A DNA stretch of 64,000 nt from Buxus sempervirens (lineage: Eukaryota > Streptophyta > Magnoliopsida > Buxales > Buxaceae), in contig OX387187.1 of the NCBI GenBank assembly GCA_947561395.2, forward strand, positions 37,119,829 through 37,183,828, written 5' to 3'. How positions within the stretch are numbered: position 1 is the stretch's first letter; each line of letters begins with the position of its first letter. Both the position numbers and the translations under genes were made by a program. Positions 1 through 9,045 of this stretch are shown one piece after another. The notes under the pieces are model-generated. The model ran no database searches and had not been told where the DNA came from. It saw only the letters and a list, made by a program, of their open reading frames with translations.

Positions 1-95
1 GCGCTCCGTCGACAGCGACCTTCACATACGTACAGCTGCTGATCAACGCATTCCTCCTGAACGATCTCATTGGTGGCCATCCAACCACTTGAGCT
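1..95 (-). CDS. Aux/IAA auxin-response repressor, internal exon (partial, runs off the left edge)
   Basis: Aux/IAA proteins are nuclear short-lived repressors that bind ARF transcription factors and are degraded through TIR1/AFB when auxin is present. The minus strand from base 94 reads [15 protein letters not shown], which is the domain II degron (family consensus VVGWPPVRxxRxN). It is followed by [10 protein letters not shown], the start of the PB1-type domain III, where the family usually continues PYLRKVDL. The exon opens after a good acceptor (TTTCAG at 96-101) in phase 1 and stays open to the edge. The degron carries Met where Val is usual. The domain I (LxLxL) exon was not found in the kilobase upstream, so it may lie beyond a longer intron or be lost. 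An out-of-frame ATG at base 80 gives a meaningless peptide and was rejected. The family assignment is strong; whether the gene is intact cannot be seen. Confidence 0.82.
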
Positions 96-1130
96 CTGAA
101 AGCCGGAACACAAAATTCAAAACCCAACATTAACAAATATAATTAACCTTTTCTTCAAGAATTGAACAGTTCTTGTAATCTTACTTTGCAGTGGACTGTT
201 TCCCGGCTATCGATTGAGACTCCACTGTGAGTCGTCACTCTTAATCGACTGAGAGTCTTGAGACTGAAAGAGGGAATAGGGATTCAGGGAAGGAGAGAGA
301 GAGAGAGAAATAGAGGAGGGGTGGGGGACTGGGAGAAGGGGGAAATAGGGAGACGGGAAGGCGCAGCGGCGCCGTTTGGACGGCTCAGAACAGGCGGATT
401 CCGCCAGGCACGGTTGCGGAACCCTTAAAAAAAACATAAAACGGAAGAAGAAGAGAGCGAGATAGAGAGAAAGGGGGATAGAGGGGGTAGGCAAGGGATA
501 CCTGGGTGATGCCGCCTCCTCCTCCTCCATCACCGGGAAGATAGGTAGAGCCGTAGAAGAGAGGGAAAGTGCGAGAGAGAGGGAGAGAGAAAGACCGCAC
601 GGCGCCTTCGAGGGAGTAAGAAAGAGGAATAGTCTCGAAGGGCTGCGGGAGAGAAGAAGATTGATCAAAGCTTGTTGATCGGGGTCAGGAGCCTTCTTCA
701 CAGAACGAAGCCCCAATTTTTTTTTTCTTCTCGCCAGAAGTTTGGAGCCTTCTCGAACCCTCTCGACAGTAGCTCTTTCGGGAAACAACAGAGCATCAGT
801 GTAGAGAAGGGAGAGACAGGGAGGGTTCAGAGCTTTCTGGAACTCTCGACTGGAACTGTTTCGGGAACGACGGAGTTTTTTTTTTATTTTTTTGTGAGGC
901 TCGGGCACGCCAAAGCACGCGAGGCTGTCCCGAGCCTCCGAAGCAACGGGGGGTTGACACGTCAAGCGCCACCCCCCTTTCGCTTAATATATAGATTCCG
1001 TGGATGGTGTTCTTTTGCCTCCGACTATAAATTTACATTTACTTTGGTAAGTGGGTGGTTGCTTTTTAAGTGGTCCAACTTGAAAAAGCACGAACAGCTT
1101 TTTTTTTTTTTTTTTTGGTAATGAAAAAAA
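96..1130 (-). promoter_or_regulatory. Upstream/leader region of the Aux/IAA gene, GA/CT-rich, with TATA-like box
   Basis: On the minus strand this stretch is rich in CT runs, typical of plant 5' leaders. A TATA-like TATATATTAAG is read from 993 to 983, and TTGACACGTCAA (954-965) combines inverted TTGAC W-box cores with an ACGT core. A possible donor (CAAA followed by GTAAGA, near 184-190) could join the Aux/IAA exon to an upstream exon, but its frame hits a stop quickly. A short ATG-initiated stretch (MEEEEAASPR, near 510-538) ends at a GT site. No domain I motif was found. The long open frames here are low-complexity Ser/Leu/Pro and are not believable proteins. Confidence 0.35.
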
Positions 1131-4100
1131 AAGCACGAATTGCTTGGCAGCAACTCACTTAAGCAACGCAGCATAACATTTCGTCAGATATAAAACGCTG
1201 ATGATATTATCCGACAACGGCGTACATTGGTATCAATTTTGTCGACAACACGAGTCAGCTACATAAATATGAGATCATATCCCCTTTTGTTAGAAAATTT
1301 TCTGGTCCAACGGCAATGTATGTATCCACGTTAGCTTCACACATACACATAAACACATGCATTACTATTGGAGTAACAGATCATCCAACCCAGGACTAGA
1401 GCAGATTTCAAATCCATAAATATGGTGTTGGCGTGTAATAACCGGAAAACGGGTGTTAAAGTAGATCGTACAGCCACGTGTTCATTATCGTTTGAGGACA
1501 ATTAATCAGGGAACCATAAGTGGGACCGCCTTCTGTTTGTTTATGGAGTTATTACTAGTAGGAGACTCCAACTCCGTTGGTAGTAAATTTGTGGGACCCA
1601 CTTAAATAAATAGACTAATCTAATAGATATCATGTTATTCTAAATAGGTAGTTACAACGTATTTAAATTGGAATGTGGGAAGAACAGTTGTGGTATGGTG
1701 GGGGATTATTTTGTTTGGAGATAATAATGTCTGGAAAAAAAATTGGATGACCAAAATCTAGAGGGCATATTTCTCCCTTTTCTCTTTATTAATAGTATAG
1801 ATAAATGTGCACACGACTAGGAGGCTGTATCAAATTTGCTAGACCGTTTCATCTTGTGCCACTTAGTGGTACCAGTCTAAAACATGCGGATGGATGCTCC
1901 ATTTCAATAGGGAAGTCCACACCCCAAAAAACATCCCAGTAGGATTTTGTCTCTAGAAGAAATGCTCTCCAAATTTCCTGCAGCCCTTCCTCCTTCAAGT
2001 AAGACACATGGTTTGTGTTACATTTAAGTGATCGTGAGATGTTGCCATATAGAGCATCTCACGGTTTGTGCTTTTCATTGTTTGTGTGGGACTTTTTGAA
2101 AAAACACAAATAGTTAAATGCTTCACATAGCAGCATCTCTCACTGCAACTATAGTATAACAATGCAGTAAATGTAATCCCATTTATTACTGAATTTTTCT
2201 ATGGGTGGGTCCCACGAACCATGTGTCTTTGTTTTCCCTACTTTCTTCTTTCTTTGGAGCTTAGCTTTTTCCTCGGCAGCAATAATTGTACTTTCACTAG
2301 CTTGAAAATCGTTTTCCTAACAATACCCCTCCCAAATTGGAGCTGAGTCTTATATCCCTAATTTAATAACCGCCCTTATATGGCTGTCCATATACCTATA
2401 GGTTTAAGTTCATACATATAGGTTTATACTTGCAGGACAATTTCCTACATTTATTTAATGATCGTTATACGTACAACAGTTTTAGACAATTTCAATCCAT
2501 TATCTAAGATGAGTAAGAAATTTGCTGACCCAAGTTGGGATAACCTGTTAAGACATGAAGCTTTTGGGAAATAGGATTAATTTTTCCTGTTGTTTATGCA
2601 ATATCAAATACAATGACAACTAGATTGGGCTAAACTTGAACCAGCCCCTAATTTGATTTTTGTAATAACAAACCCTAATCATTAGGGGTAGGGCATCGAA
2701 GGTTACCCATTTAACCCTGCCTATTGCTGTCCTTATTATTTAACGAGCAAATACAACCTCTTCGACAATAACAATGGTAACTTGATGTAGGTTATGGGTT
2801 CAAAACCCGCTAGGATTGCCCAACTGGTAAGGAAAGAACCTTGGGATGAACTATAAAACAAGACATCCTGGGTTTAGAACCTCCCATACTCCCTAATTTA
2901 AATGGTACATGGGCCTTGCGGGTAGGTTCACATGTCTGGGGGTTTACTTCCTTAGGGTGGGTTCAATAGAGGCCCTGCCTAGGATAGGTTCCCACGTTAT
3001 CAAAAAAACCTTGATACAGTATTCTGTAAATAGCGGTGGTTTCGCAACATCTCTAACCTCTGGCATTTTTGGGCTAAGTGTTTGCAATATGACCCAGTCC
3101 TCATTCTCATTTTAGCAAGTATAAGCTTTTCTATCACGCATTAGATACTCAGATAAAACCAAAAAAAATATATATATGTCATTATTTATGCACATAACAT
3201 TATGGAATTTGACCCTGTAAAGCATGTTTAGACACGGTATGAAAACTGGAGTTCTGGGCTGGGCGAGGTCATGCTTATTTTTTCTTAACCAATCAGGCCA
3301 ATATTTAGATGGGTTATAACCTTACAAAACCCAAACGCTCTCACATTCATGGCTTCCTCGCTGGGACCATCCTATTAGTCCTGACCGTCTGATGAATTTG
3401 GATCAACGTCATTGTGTTCTTGAAATTCACCATTGTTCACATGACATCACTGCGTTTTTGTTAGAAAACTAGTGGTGGGAGGTAGGGGTAGGGTTTAAAT
3501 TTGAAAGTAGAAAGAGCGGCGGATATAGTGGTTAACAGAGAAAAATTTTAAGCCAAACTACGAAGGGTCGTTTGTGGTTCACAAGGTTCTGTCCAAAGGA
3601 ACACTAGTTTTATAAGTGATGGACGGAACTATTTTTCCTGAACTGATAAATACGAACACAGTCAAATTAAACGCAATAAAATAATCAATATTCCCTTTAA
3701 ATATCACTCATCGTCTAAAGAAAGAACAAGCTGGGAGTATTGGGATTTTAAACAAGAAAGTACCTTGTGGATGAGATTAAAAAAATAGAAAAAAGTAAAC
3801 TTGTAAATATACAGCAACATTGATGATATGAGTGACTATAATTAATAAAGATTGATGCTTTGATAAGAAACTGATCTCAATATTTGGTAAACAGGATTCA
3901 CAGATGCAAAACAGAATGATAATTGTTAGTGCAATGTGCTTAGACTTGAAACCCAAAATATATGACATTAAAAATTAAGAAAAATGGAAAGAAATTGAAA
4001 AAAAAAAAAGCAGGGGAAATATAAGACTGAAAAGTCAAATGGAGTTCTCATCACTAACATACACAAAAATTTGTAAAGAGAAGAAAAGACCCCAATATAT

Positions 4101-5600
4101 CCACAGATTCCACAGCCTCATTATATGATAGTTTCTTGAAAAAAAAGAAAAAAGAGAGAGAGAGGAAAAATTGGGAAAACACTTGGTGCACAAAAGGATA
4201 TAAACAGTATTAGGCCTGTGAAGTACTTTAGTTGTCTCATTAAACTCAACAATAACAAACTCAAAGTAATGGGATAAAGTTCCACAAACGGATGCGAAGT
4301 TGTCATTCGCAACCGGTCTCCTCCAATGTTTTCCATATTTCGTTGGATTCTGTCTTGGATTACGCGCTTTGTGCTTGTTTTGCGTTTCCTAAAATTAATC
4401 ATGAGAACAGTTCACGCTAAAAGGTTGGTATGATGGTCATGGAAAACCTTGTAATTAGACCACGAATATGTTAGTTCAGTTGATTTCATGGCTTTGCAAG
4501 TAACTTAAAAAGATTTAAAATTAGCAGCTGCATCCTCCTCCTTCAATTGCAACCATAACAAGAACAATTGATAGTGCAGAACAGGTTCATATGGCGTTCT
4601 AACTTCCTTGATAAGGACGAAAGCCTTCAATCTCACTAATTAACTAATGAAAATTGATCATAAGCAGCTGTTGAAATTTAATACAAAGATCATGCAGTTA
4701 ACGAGGTACGTGTATCTCGTATCAACAGCCAAAAACACATAAATGTAAAATAATAAGCAACAAATGAAAGATCTTGATCAAACACTCACAAAACAGGAAA
4801 AAAAAAGTGGAAAATATTGCCAATATTACAACCACCAATGTGAAATCTAACTCATGATTGCTGGTGCATTGGTTTCTTCCAAGTAACAATGAAAACCATC
4901 AACCAGGTGTTCCTTTTACCTGAAATTAAATAGACAGTTGTACTCAAGACATCTCGCAAGTTTAAAGTACCCAATATTGTTGAATATAAAATTCTTTAAA
5001 ATGAGGAAAATGGAAATTAAGATAAATAGAAACCCTTCTAAAACTCTAGGAAAAAAAAAACAACAACAATTGAAAAGGCTTTCACACTTTCCAACCTTCA
5101 AAAATATGTCAACTTTAGTAATTGTTTGATGGGGATGTTGACTCAAATGATCAATGGTGGAACTAACAGTCTTATTGGTCATATACATATTTAGGTAGCA
5201 TATGCTCAATTTGTTAAAGGGAAGCCATAGGTGATACTCGATGTAGAAATCTCACACTTACTTTGATCATGTCTGAGCGAATTATTCTGTTGTGTCTTTG
5301 GATTAGAAATCCAAATTATGCTTGCTGAAGAAATTTCATCTTAGGAACACAATATGACAATTAAAAATATATAATAAAGATGAGAAAAGAAAATAAATTT
5401 AAGAAATTGGATCATCAACTCATACCTTATGCATACAAGGAAAATCTAATTTCGATTTTATAGTAAAAGGTAGACATTGAAATAGAGAATAAGTAATTGG
5501 CATTTATAAAGGAGTAAAGACTGTTAAGATCTCAGAAGAAAGTAGAGAGAGTGAAGAAACTTACAAGTCAAATTATTCTTCAATTCTTAAGCCCCCCGAT
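1131..5600. repeat. Non-coding copy of the NLR-array flanking module
   Basis: No credible gene. Long stretches match other parts of the array: 2300-2600 matches about 22,475-22,830, 3740-3960 matches about 23,210-23,430, and 4770-5470 matches 16,080-16,330, 26,500-26,780 and 8660-8900. The order of these blocks is the same as downstream of the intact NLR, so this is a duplicated module whose NLR has been lost. An empty target site for the CACTA element lies at 5134-5136. Around 2690-2740 is a degenerate repeat (taggggtagggcat) that recurs near 6230, 12,630 and 16,360. Confidence 0.6.
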
Positions 5601-5608
5601 TATAGAAA

Positions 5609-5632
5609 TTATTGGGTGAGAACCGTGGGAAT
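5609..5632 (-). pseudogene. Last codons of a deleted NLR gene
   Basis: The minus strand reads IPTVLTQ followed by a stop, matching the C-terminus IPTVRAQ of the NLR-derived gene at 9046-11094, and the downstream DNA (5400-5608) matches 8820-9045. Upstream of these codons the sequence switches abruptly to DNA homologous to TTL intron 5. The whole NLR body and the TTL last exon have therefore been deleted from this module, leaving a 24-bp stub. Confidence 0.6.
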
Positions 5633-5647
5633 TAATTGAATTTTTCT

Positions 5648-6130
5648 ATAGTATGTGCTACAACGCTCTATAGTATGTGCGTCCAATACTTTTTTCACTT
5701 TTTGGAGTCTGAATTGATAAAGATTGCTATAAACTGTAGGAATATAAAGACCACAGACTATAGCGGAGTTGCTTAATAGCAGTTGAAAGGCACAAAGCCG
5801 GAAAGGAATGGCATGGAGACTTTGAGGAAACAGATGTAAGTGGCAAATTTTGTGGAAGCAGGGAAGAGCTCTGAACAGATTAGGCATGACTTGCATAAAA
5901 TAGTGCATGAGACAGGACAGAAAAACCTTTATGCCAGCAGCACACATGATGGAATCATCCATTGGACTCTGGACAATAATGTGCAAGGCACAGCCAAAGA
6001 AAAAAAAAACACCAAGAGCATTTGGCACACATTTACAATTTAATCCTTAAATGGTTTATTCAAATCAATATAAAGTACATAAACTACCTTCTGCTTTAGA
6101 TGCAAGGGTACTGCAAGACTGGCCACTGGC
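5648..6130 (-). pseudogene. TTL fragment: intron 5 plus the end of exon 5
   Basis: This segment aligns colinearly with 31,118-31,581 of the functional TTL gene and differs by scattered substitutions and small indels. It covers most of TTL intron 5 and the last ~40 bp of exon 5, including the exon-5 donor (AGAAG followed by GTAG). TTL homology ends exactly at ggccactggc. The same end point occurs in the second copy at 12,377-12,536, so both descend from one truncated capture. It cannot encode an enzyme. Confidence 0.8.
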
Positions 6131-6320
6131 TGGAGTAAAACAATCTCTTGGGCACTGCTTAATTTATGAATAATATGTCAAATTTTGCATATTATTAAAA
6201 TAATACTAAACCAGTGCGTTGGGTTAAATGGGTAACCTGCCCCGCTTATAATGGTAAGTGTTCAGTATTGTCGGGTTACAGGCAGGTTAGTGTTTACCTC
6301 AACCCTAGCCCGAACCTGAA
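6131..6320. repeat. Repeat block shared with 12,537-12,730
   Basis: Directly after the TTL fragment, this AT-rich block ends with the string aaccctagcccgaacct. It is nearly identical to the block after the second TTL fragment. It contains gggttaaatgggtaacctgcc, a dispersed motif also seen inverted at 2700 and 16,380. No coding potential. It marks the right boundary of the duplicated unit. Confidence 0.55.
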
Positions 6321-6601
6321 ATTAAATAGACACAAGATATCTATCAAGTATACCCAATATTGTTGAATATATAATTCTTTAATATGAGGAAAATTGAAAT
6401 TAGGGTAAATAGAAACCCCTCTAAAACTCATCATATAAGAAACTATGATGACTTATAAAAGAAAATGTATGAAATCCTTAAAATTGTCTTTTGATATAAA
6501 AAAAAAAAAAGTTTGTATCCATCAAATGAGAACAATTGAAAAGGCCTTCGCATATTCCAACCTTTCTTAAAAAATTTCTTTAGTAATTATTTGATGGGGA
6601 T

Positions 6602-7012
6602 CACTACAAAAAAATTTCTTAAAAAATTTCTTTAGTAACTATTACCGGCGGTAAGGACTCTCGCCCCAAACAATGCTGACGGTAAAGGTTTTAGCGGCGG
6701 TAATTTTATTACCGCCGCTATTTCTAGGTCATTACCGTCGGAACAATACCGCCGGTAAAAAAAAATATTAAAAAAATAAAAAAGCCACATAATGACTTTT
6801 AGCGGCGGTAATTACTGCCGGTAAAAATAACAATTTAAAAAAATAAATTAACTACTTTTACCGGCGGTAATTTCGGCTTTTAGCGGCGGGAATTTACCGC
6901 CGCTAAAAATAAAAAAAATAAATTAACGACTTTTACCGGCGGACATTACCGCCGCTAAAAACTATATTAAAAAAATAAAAAAAATTTGCTGCCGCTGTTC
7001 GGCAGCAAAGAT

Positions 7013-7088
<76 letters not shown>

Positions 7089-8657
7089 AGGGAGAGGGAG
7101 GGAGGGAGGGAGGGAGGGAGGGAGGGAGAAAAAGAGATATAGAGAGAGAGAAGGATATAGGCATAGAGAGAGAGTGAGAAATAGAGAGAGAGAGAGAGAA
7201 AGAGAGATAGAGATAGAGAGGGAGAAAGAGAAAGAGAGAGAGTGAGCCCTTGGAAGAAATCTGTAGAGAGAGAAAGAGTAACATGTTAGTGAGAGAGTAA
7301 ATTTGGAAAAAAGAAAAAGGAAATATAAATGAAGGGTAAAAAAAAATGCATACCTGTAGTTGGATTGCAAGAAAAAAAACAAGAAGAAGGAGACAAGTTG
7401 AAGAAGAAGAGGTTGGGTTCGTATATATAGAAGAGACTTTTAGCGGCGGTAACAGGCTTACCGCCGCTACAAGTCGAATAACATTTGAAAATTGGCGCTT
7501 TAACTTTTAGCGGCGGTAGCTTACCGCCCCTAAAAGTCAAACAAAAATTCATTTGATTTCGCGCGCAGGAAAATTGCTGCTTTTGCTTTTACCGGCGGTA
7601 GTTCCCGCCGCTAAAAGTATAACAAAAATTCATTTGATTTGGAACTGGCGAAAATTCCCGCTTTTACTTTTACCGGCGGTACGTTCCCGCCCCTAAAAGT
7701 CGATTTCCCTTTCCAATTTTAGTGGCAGTTAAGTTTTTTTAAAAAAATCAAAAAAGTTCTTTACCGGCGGTTAAACCGCCGGTAAATAACGTGTTATCGG
7801 GTTTTTACCGGCGGTTTTAAAAACCGCCGGTACAAAGTTCACCTAGTTTCACCTAGCCAAATTTTTTAAGGGCAGTAATCGCCTTACAGCCCCTAAAAGG
7901 GTCTTTTAGGGGCGGTAAAAAGCTTACCGCCGCTAAAAGTCATTTTTTGTTTTTTTATAAATGTCTTTTACGGGCGGTAATAGACTTACAGCCCCTAAAA
8001 GGGACTTATAGGGGCGGTAAAAAAGCCTACCGCCGCTAAAAGTCATTTACATTTTTTTTAATAAATGGACTTTTAGGGGCAGTACTTTGTTTACCGCCGC
8101 TAAAAGTAATTTTTCGTTTTTTAATAAATGGCTTTTAGGGGCGGTAATGAATGTACCGCCGCTAAAAGTAAATTTTTTTTTAATATATGCTTTTTAGGGG
8201 CGGTAATGGGTTTACGGCCCCTAAAAGGGACTTGTAGGGGCGGTAATGAGTATACCGCCGCTAAAAATAATTTTTCGTTTGTTAATATATGGCTTTTAGG
8301 GGCGAGAAGGATCTCACCGCCTCGGAAAACCAGCTTTTAGGGGTGGTAGGAGGATTACCGCCGCTAAAAGTGTTATTACCGACGGACTTCTATCGCCGGG
8401 AATAAGGCTTTTTGGCGGGAGCTTCCCGCCAACTTTTTGCCGACGGTAAGTATTTTACCGCCGGTAAAACTTATATAGCGGCGGTACCTACCGCCGCTAA
8501 AGGCTATTTTGCGCTGAAAAATGCGCGCCATAGAATTTTCGCGCAAAAAAAATGGTAGATTAATTTTTGGGGGCGGGAAGTGCTTTTACCGCCGGTAATA
8601 GTGCTTTTAGCGGCGGGAATTAGGTTACCGCCGCTAATGCTCCTCTTTTTTGTAGTG
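6602..8657. mobile_element. Non-autonomous CACTA (En/Spm-type) transposon, 2056 bp
   Basis: The ends are CACTACAAAAAA and its exact complement TTTTTTGTAGTG, and the 3-bp sequence GAT is duplicated on both sides (6599-6601 and 8658-8660). These are the hallmarks of CACTA elements. The paralogous module at 5134-5136 shows the uninterrupted site (ggggatgttgac), which proves insertion. The interior has about forty copies of a short motif in both orientations (tagcggcggtaa, taccggcggtaa, ggggcggtaa), typical of transposase-binding subterminal repeats. From 7900 to 8360 they form palindromic units every 60-70 bp. No transposase gene is present; apparent reading frames come from the GA repeat at 7014-7250. 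It lies in the 3' flank of the NB-ARC-less NLR gene. Confidence 0.93.
7014..7250. repeat. GA/GGGA microsatellite inside the CACTA element
   Basis: About 65 bp of uninterrupted (GA)n is followed by (GGGA)n and then imperfect GA-rich DNA. It gives rise to spurious Leu/Ser and Arg/Glu reading frames on both strands. Confidence 0.95.
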
Positions 8658-8660
8658 GAT

Positions 8661-9045
8661 GTTGACTCAACTGATCAGCGGTGGAACTAACTGTTTTATT
8701 GATCATGTCTGAGCGATTTATTCTGTCATGTCCTTGGATTAGAATTCAAAATTATGCTTGCTGAAGAATTGTCATCTTAGGAACACAAGATGACAATTTA
8801 AGAAATATAATAAAGATGAAAAAAGAAAATAAATTTAAGAAACTGGATCATCAACTCATACCTTATGCATATATACAAGGAAAATCTGATTTAAATTTTA
8901 TAGTAAAAGATAGACATTGAAATAAAGAATAAGTAATTGGCATCCATAAAGGAGTAAAGAGTACTATTAGATCTCAAAAGAAAGTTGAGAGAGGTAAGAA
9001 ACTTACAAGCCAAATTCTTCAATTCTTAAGCCCTGACCATAGCAA
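8661..9045 (-). other. 3' flank / probable spliced 3' UTR of the NB-ARC-less NLR
   Basis: This continues the module interrupted by the CACTA element (6321-6601 on the other side). It matches 5137-5608 and parts of 26,560-27,255. On the minus strand a donor (GTAAGTTTC near 9000-9008) lies about 40 bp after the stop codon, and another GTATGAG follows near 8855-8870. The homologous GTGAGTTTC follows the intact NLR at about 27,208-27,216. This suggests introns in the 3' UTR of both genes, which is an inference. Confidence 0.4.

Noticed and set aside
207-965. A 252-codon open frame on the minus strand
   Set aside because: Composition is low-complexity Ser/Leu/Pro/Arg from GA/CT-rich leader DNA. 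It does not join in frame with the Aux/IAA exon and has no known motif.
6933-7382. Open frames of ~100-150 codons on both strands at 6.9-7.4 kb
   Set aside because: They are translations of the GA microsatellite inside the CACTA element (Leu/Ser or Arg/Glu runs).
7880-8360. CRISPR-like regular repeats
   Set aside because: The repeats are degenerate palindromic subterminal motifs of a CACTA transposon in a plant genome, with no constant spacers or cas genes.
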